A stretch of 64,000 nucleotides of DNA from contig NMRB01000350.1 of the NCBI GenBank assembly GCA_002633025.1, positions 363,578 through 427,577 on the forward strand. Reading direction: 5' to 3'. This DNA is from Notospermus geniculatus (lineage: Eukaryota > Nemertea > Pilidiophora > Heteronemertea > Lineidae). Within the stretch, counting starts at the first letter, position 1. Each line of letters begins with the position of its first letter. The notes beneath the pieces are model-generated. The model saw nothing but the letters and a program-made list of their open reading frames with translations. It made no database searches and was not told where the DNA came from. Shown here piece after piece: positions 11,425 through 22,898 of this stretch. Position numbers and translations under genes: made by a program.

Positions 11425-11674
11425 ATACTGTACGAAAAGATTGATATGGCTACGTTAATTTTGGTAATAGGTGCTGTATATCAGGAGGTGAATCTTTTTA
11501 GTGTGGAAAACCGTCCAAAGCGGCTAATTTTTATCACGTCACTGGATCATCGCCAGTGCATGCAAGTTGTAGGTTTTGTCCGGAGGCACCGGTTCAACCA
11601 CACTTGAAACCATACGCCCACTTGACAAACAGTCCATAATATCTCAGACTCACCATGACGACGAATACCCCACA

Positions 11675-14600
11675 GAACCATGGACATGATGCAGTTTTAT
11701 TGCTCACAATTCTAGTTCAGTATAGGAAATATGAGGTATGCTATTGATTCGTTGAATACTATCATAAGTTATCAAGGTTACATTTCAACTCTATGAAAAA
11801 TGGCAATGTTTCACCCTGAACTACCTCCTTTCATTTCAGTCAGCCAACCCGTACATTGTCAAGTTATCAATATTAGATGACGAATTAGCTTTAAATGTAA
11901 GTACCGGCACTCAACGGACCAAAATTGTGACATTAATTCTAAGGAAGTTTAGTGAAAAAAACGTTGCGGAGCTCAATTTTTAAAAAGTTTCCATCTCATT
12001 TCAGGGTTTTGCTCAAGTCGTATCTGGCGCTCTGACAGAGTTCAATCATCTTTATCATGCGAAGCATGCTGAGCCACAGGGAGGGTTCTTTTCGGCAATC
12101 ACAAGTATGGTAAGTTGATCCTTCCTCATCATGACAATATTGTCTCACTCATTTGGTTTTGATACGCCAGAAATGTTTGTCAGATGGTATAGGATTTTGT
12201 GGTGTAATTTGGATGGTTGGACTGTCATTTTAAAACTGTTGATCAGAACAGCTCTGTGGATCCCGGATTCTGGCATTCTTCACTGCTGTTTGAGATCATT
12301 TATTGTGAATGTGTGTCTCATGGCTAAGAATCAATCACTGGCACACAGATCCATCCGGTGAGTGAAAATTTGATCAAACTGACGTCGGCATTATTGCATC
12401 TTGGAAAATTGGGGAAAAACAGAGTGGATGTGTGTACCAGTGATCAATGCTTTAGTTTTGTATTGGTTTGGTAACAGGAAAAGCAACCAGGGTTGAAATT
12501 TCTCTAAGCCAGTGAGGCAGTTGCCACGGTAACCATTTCATTGGCTGAGTAGTACCCAACTATCTCGAAATTCCAGTCCTGTGCTACAGCATTTTGTTCA
12601 CTTTTATTTGCCACTATTCAGTTCTATGTGATGTTTATTCCTTTGGAGGATCCAGTGAGTATGGGATGGTCATTGTTCTGTTGGGATTTTATCACAGTTA
12701 GGCCACCTTTTCTCATTTTGATGGCATTCTTCATTATTTCTGTTTAGAGTTGAAGGTTTATGCTGCATATTTCTTCTCTTTGTGTGCCACGTTTTCAAAT
12801 TTTACTCAGCACTTCATGGTGGGAGCAGATTATCATTTTGTGAGCCTCGGTGATGGTTTGCATGAATCTTTTATCTATTTGCCCAGGATGGGTGCAAATT
12901 TAATTACAGGAAGACAGAGGAAAGAAAGTCTGGGCTGTCAGTGTGGCGCAGTGGAAAAATCCTTGCCTGTCACCTCTGAGGTTCCTGGTTCTTTACGAAC
13001 AGCCCTAGGCCTACCGTGTATTCAGCACAGGAAACTGATTGACATGGTTGACTCGCAATGAGATGACACAAAATCCAGTTTGATTATGTTGACATTGACT
13101 CTTAAATTAATGTGCCCGTGTAGTTGGCTCAGGCCATTTAATGCAAAATTATAAACTGTACAGAAGTGCATGTATGAGAACTAGATGTAGTCCAACAAGT
13201 AGGAGCAAATTATGGCAGCAAATTACGACAGCTGGTCGCACAGATGTTTACTGTTTAATGTTTCCGTTGGTAAACATACAGGGTGCATCAAAATGTCAAT
13301 TCTTGAAACTGATAAGTTTGCTTCTTCTACACGTATGCTACGGGTACTTGGCGACAACATTGGTGGGGCACCACACAGTTTTGCCACGGAAAAGTCTTTG
13401 GTCTATGACCAATACCCACTGTGTTAGGTTTGGGCTCTTCTTTTGAAGTGGTCATTTGTGTGCGTAAAGTGATCCTTGGTCCAGGGATCAGAAGGTGTCG
13501 CACCAGTGCGTAACAATGAGAGTGGTACGTCTCATGTAGTCACATGATGAGCCCATTCATCACATCTCATGGACCTTAGAAGGATCTGCATATACAGGCA
13601 CCAGCTGACAGTACTTCATATCATACAACATGTTATGTGTGGTTTTGGAATTACACTGTTCTGAAAACTTCAGTACCAAGAGTGGCAAAGGTAGCTGAGC
13701 AACAGATGATTGATACTCATTATAGGAACAAGTATGTTATTGGCCAAATTCTAATACATTTCCCTAGAACTTATCTGTTAGCCTTTTGTTTATTTTCACT
13801 TATAATTATCCTCTCTGCCCTGGAAGAGCAATTACCGTTTTGAATATTCAAAATGCAATTCTTGTCTTTTCTGTCTGCTTGTTGTTGTATGTTTTCAGTA
13901 CATTTTCAATAAATAATGCCTGCCTCTTGCTTGAAATATAACATTATTGGTCTTTTATGATGTTGGTACCCTGTGATATAGGCCTAGCCATTGTTGACTT
14001 AGGACTGGGAGCCAGTGAACCTCGGCAGTCTAAAAGACTGTCAATCATATCAACAACAATGAGTAAACCTAATGGTACCTTATGAATGCCATTCTTTCAC
14101 ATCATGAGCTGGGTTCAGAATCGAAATGCAGAATCGTGGTGATCATTTTCCTTCATCAGCCAAAAGGTGGCGTGCCATGCGTGGAATTTACACTCAGACT
14201 ATTGGTTATTTTTGCAGGTTGGTAGTATGTTCGTCGGTGAAGAAAGCTCAGTTGAGGCAGTGAAGTATGTCTCATGTTTCTTTTAGCCTTTTATATGTCC
14301 TACATTCATTGTGACTAGCTGGTGACTTGCTGCCAGTGTCCTGTGACTTCTAACATACTAGCAACTAGGCCTTCTAAGTTTCTTCACTGTACATTGGGCG
14401 GAACTCGGTATTTACTTCCAATTTTCTATTTCAGGGCAAATGATTCCATATTATTAGCACTTTACGAGGCTGTCCACCTCAATAGAAACTTCATCACCAC
14501 TTTAACACATGTGAGTATTGGGCTAGGCCTACTCTACAATTGACCAAGATTTGTAAGGAAAATGTCTTCTGTGAGTTCATCACACGGTGGGGACTTGGCA

Positions 14601-17520
14601 CCCTACAAGTATCAGAACAATAAAAAGCCATCAAGGTTTGAAATGATCACCATCTTTTCCTGCAGAAAGACAAAGAATGGAGATTGTTCTGTGTCACCCA
14701 CTCAACCAATTACTGCCATGCTTTCATTTCAATTTACAGTCACACACCCCCTCGACACCAGCCACACCGCCAGCGTCACCGACGTTAAACAAACCCCTGA
14801 CCCCCGATGGCACCAGCGGTCCAAACCCACCAACGTTTGACCCGACCATTGTCACAGAACCAGCTAGTCAACCCACCAATCTCTTGGTGACCTTCTTGGA
14901 ATATACATCTATAGTCATGCAAGACACTAAAGGTAGGAGTCATGGACTGAAAGGTTTCTGCTATCAAGTGCTTCTTTGTGAAGGAATTATCATCAGTTAT
15001 GATCTGCTTTGTTTTATTCCACTGTTTCTCCTTTACTTTCAGACACGACGAGATTCAAAAACGCCAAACTCTGTTTAATCATACTGACATGTATAGCTGA
15101 GGTAGGTGCAATGGTCTGAGTAGAGTGGTATGATTCTACCAGCTGTATTGCTTCCAAGTTTGTCACATCAAACCTCTTCATCTTTTCCAGGACCAATATG
15201 CAAATAGTCTGATGCATGATGTCAACATGAACTTCCGAGTGCCAATACATAAATTGGTAAGTTGAGAATTCTCAAATAGTTGCACTATCTTACCTCATTC
15301 AATCGACATGACATAGCCTATTTCTCCCCTTTAGTATTCCTCATCTGACGTGTATAATCTTGACAAGATGTGCCTAGTTTTACAATGCAATGATGACCTT
15401 CAGTGTTGGATTTTGTTTCTTGTTTTCAGCCAATGAGACATAGAAAAGTCAAGGTCGATACACGTCCTCCTTCCAGGCCACTGGCATGTGCTTTATTGGG
15501 TAAGTTTAATACTGTGACTTTTAAGGCGGTGACAGACTAGTGCGTACGCGACGCGGAGCGACGCGGAGCGACGCGTTTTCTTTTGTGTTTTTGCGCTCCA
15601 CTGCACATGGTGCTCAGTGGTGGCTGAAAACACAAAAGAAAACGCTTAGTTTCGCGCGGCGTCGCGCTAGTCTGTCACCGGCTTTAGTCTGGTTCTTTAT
15701 ACCTCTACATCTCAAACTCTCCACTACCTTACCCAGTTCTGTTGTATACTAAAACGGGACTAAGAGAAACTGACCTCACCCAATCCCCTTACACTTACCA
15801 TTCACATACAATACTACATGTAATTGCTCTGTTTCCTTCCTTAGATTTGTTGGTAGAATTTATCATGAGTCATATGATGAAGAATTTGCCCATGGAATTG
15901 TATATGTGAGTAATTTACATTGGTTTGAGTTTTCTTAATAGTCTATTGTCAGCAATATACATCATCTGACAATGCCACTCTATGTCACCTGTGCTGGTCA
16001 TTATGATTTGTAGTAAACACCAATGCCTCACACCTATGCAGTGTAGGTTCAATTCTTTCAGTCTTGCACACTGATCTATACATCATCATCATACTGTTTT
16101 TCAGGAAGGTGCTAGGTATTGCTCATCGGGTGTTGTGCTACCAGAAACGCTGCCGTGTACGGTTACAGTACGCGTGGAAGGAACTGTGGACGGTGCTTAT
16201 TAACCTCCTTAAATTCCTGATGTCCAATGAGACACACATCATGAAGAGGCACAATCTGTTTCCACTAGCAATACAGGTAGCTGAATTTTCTGCACGATCT
16301 TGAAAAGTGCTCAAGAAGTTCACACTCAAATTGGCTCTCAAACTTGCCTCTCGTTAAAACAGAAATAGGTTTATGCCTACCATGGCGGATTTTACTCCCC
16401 TCCACAGTAATCAAGTTGGAGTATGGTCATTACTTCCTTTAACCGTAAAAGGGCCACGACCTTATATCCCCTTCCAAGTCTTCAAAGCTCTGAGGAACAT
16501 CATGCTACACATGATGACATTGAGGGATTTGTGACTTTGTTTTTCAGGTTGTGAATATTTTCAATTTGTTCATCACATACGGGGACACGTTCCTGCCAAC
16601 ACCGAGCAGTTACGATGAGCTTTATTATGAGATCATCCGCATGCATCAAGTCTTTGATAACTTATACTCAATGGGTAAGTACATAGTGGCGTCAACTGAG
16701 AACTGTACAGCTGAACTTCTTGTTGATTATTAAATACATTATAGATCTTCAGTCTGAACCTTGATTTTGTTAACTTCAGCTCTGCGCTACACAACGAATG
16801 ATGGAGAATGGAAGGATTCAGCTGCCAAATTGACCAACTACTTAGGAAATGTTAGGTATGAAAGTCAGTCAACAGCATCTTCCTCCTGGACTTGGTCCAC
16901 TGATGAATATGGTATTGACTCCTCAGACAGGAGCTGAACTGATGCTATTGGCTCAGAACCCTTTTCGCTGTGAACTAATAATAGGCTGAATTTGCTCCTG
17001 ATGAAATATAACGTGTTCTTTCTTCTTTAGGGCAATCATCAACCATTTTACCCCCAAAGTCGACTCCTACTCATCCCAGCACCAACTGTCCTCGCTGACG
17101 GAGGAACAGGTTCTTGAGGTCGTCCGTGGCAACTACGACACACTCACATTAAAACTACAAGAGAACTTGGATCAATTTGAAAGATATTCTGAGAAACCTA
17201 AAGAAACGGCCTATTTCACTCAACTAGTAAGTTGATAGTTGTAACGACGTGGACTTGGTACAGGTTCTATGCTTGGCCTGAACAGGAAGGGAAGACAAAG
17301 GGTTGAATGTGGGACCTCTTAGATTGTAGATCTGTGTGTACAAGGCCACTGAGTCAGTAGGCTGAATGGGCTCACCTTTCACCCCTGAGGTTCTTAATGA
17401 AGTAAGAGATTCTCCATCTTATTTCAGGTGCGGTCGATCATCTCCGATGTGAGGAAGACGACAGAGATGACCAATGAGGAACAGCAGAGTATCCTGAGGG
17501 AATTCGGGACGATATCCTGA
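11675..17520 (+). CDS. ARMH3: ARMH3, 5'-truncated copy (part of exon 5 and exons 6-19)
   Basis: Exons, numbered after the complete copy: 5 (3' part) 11675-11735, 6 11840-11896, 7 12005-12109, 8 14218-14264, 9 14435-14510, 10 14740-14932, 11 15043-15101, 12 15191-15256, 13 15430-15499, 14 15845-15905, 15 16105-16276, 16 16548-16674, 17 16780-16855, 18 17031-17226, 19 17428-17520. All GT-AG sites, exon lengths and phases match the complete copy, and no frame is broken. The N-terminal 210 or so residues are missing because the homology stops inside exon 5 (AACCATGGACATG), where block X begins. By eye the exons differ from copy 2 at five sites, all synonymous (exon 11 Ala, exon 15 Arg, exon 18 Gln and Arg, exon 19 Thr). 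So it is either the second haplotype of a working gene, misplaced or misjoined in the assembly, or a very young partial duplicate. It is not an old pseudogene. Confidence 0.85.
12940..13015 (+). repeat. tRNA-derived SINE-like segment, ARMH3 intron 7 (copy 1)
   Basis: TGTGGCGCAGTGG resembles a polymerase III A box, and about 45 bp later GAGGTTCCTGGTTC resembles a B box. The same segment occurs in copy 2 at 27860-27935. No cloverleaf can be drawn with confidence, so it is called a SINE relic and not a tRNA gene. Confidence 0.35.
15524..15683. mobile_element. Harbinger-like MITE, filled site in ARMH3 intron 13
   Basis: A 160-bp element with terminal inverted repeats AGGCGGTGACAGACTAG and CTAGTCTGTCACCGGCT, flanked by TTA at 15521-15523 and 15684-15686. 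The second ARMH3 copy has the empty site with a single TTA at 30436-30438, which defines the boundaries exactly. A 3-bp TWA duplication is typical of PIF/Harbinger elements. Noncoding, GC-rich interior with ACGCG words. Another member, decayed, lies at 7028-7164. Confidence 0.85.
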
Positions 17521-18213
17521 GAGACTGGTGCTGAATTATAGATCTCAGCTTTAGTTCTTGAACAGAAATTTTCCGATCTTTGTGCTTACTTGGCAATATT
17601 TACTTGATAAGCACCGGCAAACCAGATGGGTATGGTGAGGGGGGTGGGGATTCCTGGTTATACTCTTGCCAAAAGTCTTCAGCAGTATTTCATGGATAAT
17701 CATGATTTGATCAAATTCATGCATACCAGATACTAGGCTGGCTTACTTCAAAAGTTCGTCAACATGGCTCATATTTGGGCGAGATGGAACGAGTGATCTA
17801 TTATAGGTCATCTACCTCTGTACTTCTGTTTCACTTTGAGTTTCGATTCGAAATGAATGGGCGAAAGGCCAGCTTCCTGGTCAAATGCCAGGTACCGACG
17901 ACAACCATTTCATTATGATCATGTCACTTAAAGCATGTTAGGCCTAGTACATTTAATTTTGCAGTTGTGCCAATGGGTTCTCAGTACATTTACTTGTGTG
18001 TGGTAAAGTGATCCATTTTACTCATCTCATTAGCACCCCATCTAATGACAACGGCAAATTTCTTGATCTGGAATAAAACCAGATGAGATTGTACAGTTCC
18101 TGATCTGACCTTGTACAGGATGTGACTGATTTTGACGGTTAAGGTGCTGCTGCAGGAGTTTTCTCGTGCAAATTAGGCTATGAGGCACCGTAAGCGTGTT
18201 ATGCCACCTGTAA

Positions 18214-18353
18214 GGGTGGGTATACACTACACACGATTCGCCCAACACATGCGATGGTTCTTTGTTATTTTATGCCCCAATGCCTCCCAAACAAAAGCGA
18301 TTTGTGTGCGATTCCAAATCACTTGGCGAATCGTTTCTCGTGTGCACCCACCC
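18214..18353. mobile_element. MITE with GGGTGGGT ends and TAA duplication
   Basis: The left end GGGTGGGTATACAC and right end GTGTGCACCCACCC are inverted copies, and the inner segments ACGATTCGCC / GGCGAATCGT also pair. TAA flanks both sides (18211-18213 and 18354-18356), again a Harbinger-type TWA target. Length 140 bp, noncoding. The matching position in copy 2 is hidden by the gap. Confidence 0.7.
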
Positions 18354-18909
18354 TAAAATATTCATCACCACATCCAGTAGTTGGTAGATTAAAAGACTTA
18401 TGAAGGTTTTATGGTTTTTATTCTAAACTTTTTATGAATTGGTCTAATTAATCTTACGGTGTGCAACATATAGTGATTCAGTCAAATGTAAAATATCTGT
18501 TGTGGAGCAACAAAACATCTTGATAATTTTGACGATTCAGTACTGTGATATTAATACAGTAACAGTGAATGAGTTGAGAGTGTGTGTTGTTCATTTCTGG
18601 ACTTGTAAATACAGTACCAGTACTAGTGGGAGCAAAGTTATTTGAAGTAATAGCCACATCCTATGGTAAAGTGTACTTGGCAGTACACGATTCAGCTGTT
18701 GCTTCAGTCAACCTTTCCCCACTGATCCTCAGTGGAGATTCTTTTTACCATTGCATTGGAGGGTAGCATAAGAAACTAGCTACCAGTATATTGCCTACCC
18801 CCACATGTACAGTAACAGGGATTGTCCTTGGGTGAGTCCCAATTGATGCAATTTCCTGCAGTAAATGGATTGTCCTTGGGATCCTTATTGTTACAGTTTC
18901 ATACAATAA

Positions 18910-19045
18910 AAAGGCTTCCTTTACATAGAAGTATATGATATACGAAAACACTGGTTAACAAAGGCTTCCAATGGATTCACAACTGTGAAACCATTGTCAA
19001 CCGGCCTTTTCGTATATCGTATACTTCTATGTAAAGGCAGCCTTA
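18910..19045. repeat. Inverted repeat, about 38-bp arms
   Basis: The left arm 18910-18948 (AAGGCTTCCTTTACATAGAA onward) and right arm 19007-19045 (ending TTCTATGTAAAGGCAGCCTT) are inverted copies with few mismatches, separated by about 58 bp. Probably a small MITE. Confidence 0.7.
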
Positions 19046-19746
19046 TAGGGATTGTCCAGAGGAGTCTGATTGATACAATGGGGTCATATATTATGTCTAT
19101 ATATAAAAGAGGTATGTATGTATGAATTGTGATGTAAGTCAGTGGATTTGATCATGTAAGTATCTTTGAATAATAAATTATACCATTCAAATCCTACTGT
19201 TCCACCTTCATACCCTTTCATTTTATTCCAGTAGCCCTGTGTCCTCAATGTGAACAGTTAAGAAGCAAGGATAAGACTGCATGCAGCACACATCATGGAT
19301 CAGGTTTATTTCTGGAAAAATTCACATCAAGATCATTAACAGAAGGCAGGAACATGCTACATATAGATTCATCGAGAGTATAGCTGAAGTTATTTTGTGT
19401 TGATTTTCTTGGACATACTGCTAGCAGTTACCAAATGGTCCTACGAAGAGAATGCCCTGAAACAAATGCAAAATGGATTGGAGATAATGCAAGAAAATGA
19501 GGTATCACATGTGCATCATGCCTCTCAGTATCTTTCTTGGATAAAGGTGGCTCTCTACAAGGCCAGTAGTTGTGTCCCATTTGGACTGTGTTCAGTGATG
19601 ATGCTGGTGCACACAGGTCACAAATCTTTGATGTGCACCAACAAATCATGTATAAAAGATTCGTACAAAAACAAAATGCCTGGATGTAAACAAATGCAAA
19701 TCAAAACACAATATAGCCGACACTGCATGAAGCAGAATGTAAACAC

Positions 19747-19812
19747 TATGGTCAGTAATGCACATAGGCCATGCATCTAATGGTCAGTAATGCACATAAG
19801 CCATGCATCTAA
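19747..19812. repeat. VNTR, two copies here and three in the other block
   Basis: The unit ATGGTCAGTAATGCACATA, followed by a GCCATGCATCTA tail (about 32 bp), occurs twice here. It occurs about three times at 33397-33494 in the second block, so the unit number differs between the copies. Confidence 0.75.
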
Positions 19813-20683
19813 TATACCAAAACATATACCGGTAGAAGAGCAACGCATTATATACATGTCAATGGCCTTTCCACATAAACATTGTTGTACCTAAAACAAT
19901 ATAGAACATTCATGTACAAAATGTATGGCCTTATTTACTGGCATTTGTTTGGTTATACGGTCAAACTAAAACCTTGTAAATTGCTATATATTTACTGTAC
20001 AAAATTATGTATAACAATGAATTACCCTGTAAAAATCCGAAATGCAAAACCATCAACACAAGACAATGGCTATTAACACAAAGGTACCACATACTTGACA
20101 CCAAAAAATGCCACCCTCTTTGCAAGGAGAATTTTCGATTATAATTCGCCAGAACAAAATATAACAAATGAGGTAAATACATAAATATATTGATATGTAA
20201 ATGATAACCTCATAATAACTGAAAATCTATCTTGTTTGAGAAAATGAAACAAAATTGTCCAAAGTGCAAGGAATAAAAAATCTGTGCCTATGGATATCGT
20301 TAAACATGTCAAGAAACAGTATCGCTCTGTGATTGTGTTATGATACAAGGTAGGCATAGGCCCTAGGCCCTACCCTGTGTTAGCTTACAACTGGCTGGAC
20401 ATGAAGAAAAAACACTTAACTGTCCAACAGTATAACAATCATACATGGATATTACCCTGTGATATCTTGTGCACAGCAGTATAGATGCATTAGGGACACC
20501 AGTCACTTCTAACAGTAGGCATATGCCAGTAATACATACCCTGTGTTTCCAAGCAATTAACAGTCCATATAAGGGGTTGCGGTTCATTGGAAAAATATGG
20601 CAGGCTAATGCTGGCCAATCAATGACAGTACAAAAGGCAACTTATGTCACAAAAAGACTCATAATCCACCAATCAAAAGTGAA

Positions 20684-21883
20684 CAAGGCGCACGCTGGGC
20701 GTGGCGAATAACCAGGTTTTCGAAGTGGCGGCGTGAATAGCACTTTTCCTGTTTTCACATTTAGCCCGCTATTGGCCAAACCTTGAATCGAATGATGCTG
20801 AATATCGAAAGGAAACAATGTCTACTCACAAGCAACATGTCCACAAAGTTTCACAAGAAAATCTGAAGTCGTTCCCATGTTATAACACTTCGATGATTTT
20901 TCGGGTAACGCCGCCTGGCGGCCATATTGGATGTGCGATCGGCCCGAAACTTCGTATTTCAGAGGGTATCCCTCTAGTAGACATTTATGCAAGGTATGAA
21001 ATGGCTAGGTGAGAAAACGACGACACGTGCCAAGTTCGCAACTTTTGCCGAACTTTGACCTCTGTGACCTTGAAAAGTAGGTCAAATGAAAAACCCGGGT
21101 ATTATGTTATGTATCGTCATTAGATATACCAATGATAAAAATTTGGTGACGTTCCGTCCATTCATTCAGGAGAAATAGCACTTTTCCTGTTTTCACATTT
21201 AGCCCCCTATTGGCCAAACCTTGAATTGAATGATGCTGAATATCGAAAGGAAACAATGTCTACTCACAAGCAACATGTCCACAAAATTTCACAAGAAAAT
21301 CTGAAGTCGTTCCCATGTTATAACACTTCGATGATTTTCGGGTAACGCCGCCTGGCGGCCATATTGGATGTGCGATCGGCCCGAAACTTCGTATTTCAGA
21401 AGGTATCCCTCTAGTACACATTTATGCAAGGTATGAAATGGCTAGGTGAGAAAACGACGACACGTGCCAAGTTCGTAACTTTTGCCGAACTTTGACCTCT
21501 GTGACCTTGAAAAGTAGGTCAAATGAAAAACCCGGGTATTATGTTATGTATCGTCATTAGATATACCTATGATAAAAATTTGGTGACGATCCGTCCATTC
21601 GTTCAGGAGAAATAACAGTTTTTGTGTTTTCACATTTAGCCCCCTATTGGCCAAACCTTGAATCGAATGATGCTGAATATCGAAAGGAAACAACGTCTAC
21701 TTACAAGCAACATGTCCCAAAAATTTCGAAAGAAAATCTCAAGTCGTTTTTAAGTTATCAGGCGGACAAGAGAAAAGCAGACGCCCGGACGCCCGACCGC
21801 CCGACCGCCCGGACGCCCGACCGCCCGAACGCCCGCCACTTTCGGTAATTTAATAACCAGGACTTTCTTCGAAAACCTGGTTA
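20684..21883. mobile_element. 1.2-kb inserted element with internal 437-bp tandem repeats
   Basis: Present in block B and absent from block B', where GTGAA joins AAAATGGGCAACC directly near 34375. TAACCAGGTTTTCGAAG at 20709-20725 is matched in inverse at 21867-21883. Inside are nearly three tandem units beginning at about 20741, 21179 and 21615; the third is cut short and ends in a GC-rich CGCCCGAC minisatellite (21778-21838). The reading frames repeat with the units and show no transposase, so this is a non-autonomous element. About 22 bp left of the inverted repeat also belongs to the insertion, so the true left end is unclear. Confidence 0.75.
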
Positions 21884-22017
21884 AAAATGGGCAACCTTAA
21901 AGATGATGATATAGGCCTATATACCTACGGTAGGCCTACATAGATTTCATTGCCAGAGTCATGTTGACCTATGTCATTTCCAATCATGAGGATATAATGA
22001 GTCATGTAAGAAGTCAT

Positions 22018-22072
22018 TTTAATGACTGTCTGGTAATGTATCATTAAAATGATACAAAACCAGACAGTCATA
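22018..22072. repeat. Small hairpin insertion, copy 1 only
   Basis: ATGACTGTCTGGT and ACCAGACAGTCAT are inverted around TATCATTAAAATGATA. The surrounding stretch of roughly 90 bp is absent from copy 2 near 34480, so it is another length difference between the two blocks. Confidence 0.6.
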
Positions 22073-22156
22073 AAATAAGATACAGATTCTTCATGGGTGA
22101 TGAGGACGGAACAACTTGGGTTAGACATACTGTTGTGTGGCCGATTTTCAATTCTG

Positions 22157-22400
22157 CAGAAAGTGACTGCCACCAAAGCTCACTCAGGAGACTGCCATCA
22201 GAGACCAGTCAAGTGACTGCCACCAAAGCTCACTCAGGTGATTGCCATCCGAGACCAGTCAAGTGACTGCCACCAAAACTCACTCAGGTGATCATATTGC
22301 CATCCGAGACCAGTCAAGTGACTGCCACCAAAGCTCACTCAGGTGATTGCCATCCAAGACCAGTCAAAGTGACTGCTGCCAAAGCTTATTCAAGCGACTG
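22157..22400. repeat. Minisatellite, about 50-bp unit
   Basis: Tandem units of the type AGTGACTGCCACCAAAGCTC, continuing ACTCAGGTGATTGCCATCC and GAGACCAGTCA. The counterpart at 34690-34945 has a different number and order of units. Confidence 0.8.
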
Positions 22401-22898
22401 CCACCAAACGACTTTGCGCTTTCAGTATCTTCCATTTTGATAATACATGCAGTTCTACTACAACAACAATACTGGAATTAATACCGGTACTAAATAATTC
22501 TATAAACTAGATTCATACTAGCTATACTCATGACATTCTTCTAGAAGCTATACTCATGACATTCTTCTAGAACCTATACTGGCTAGAGCTATTTGTTTGC
22601 AAAGGTTGAAGCAGAGGAAAATAGTCATAGCTGTGATAAGTCGTCTCGCTGCCATGGTGATGGTGATGATGATGATGGTGGTGAGTACGCTGTGGATGGC
22701 TGCACCGTTTCTGACGAGAATTGGGGGTACCGGTACATTCTGAAATGATAAATTACTAATGAGAAGACAATTGAATTCAGTTTATCAGACAACAGACATC
22801 AATGGTATTGGGTAGAGCATGCCAAGGAGATTCAGTGGGGCATACCAATGGGATTAAGTTGGACATGCCAATGGGATTCAGTAGGGCATGACAATGGG

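Larger units (their letters stand above)
1979..11674. other. Block X: copy-1-specific repeat-rich segment
   Basis: This 9.7-kb stretch replaces the 2-kb segment that carries ARMH3 exons 1-5 in the second copy (24569-26580). I searched it for the proteins of ARMH3 exons 1-4 and found none. It contains inverted-repeat transposons, a degenerate satellite, GGCCAA-rich blocks and one PHD-finger fragment on the - strand. Both edges are sharp: the left one lies in noncoding DNA, the right one inside ARMH3 exon 5. Confidence 0.8.
17521..19444 (+). other. ARMH3 copy 1: 3' untranslated and downstream region
   Basis: No further coding is seen. The sequence matches copy 2 from 32368 until the gap at 32698. 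The first good polyadenylation hexamer, AATAAA, is near 18071 (GGAATAAAACC); others are near 18905 and 19168. Two inverted-repeat elements lie here (18214-18353 and 18910-19045). In copy 2 the corresponding 1.6 kb is represented by only 400 N. Confidence 0.6.

Noticed and set aside
14677-15078. A 133-codon frame read straight through ARMH3 exon 10, its intron and exon 11
   Set aside because: It happens to stay open across the intron, but clear GTAGG donor and CTTTCAG acceptor sites, together with family conservation, show two exons.
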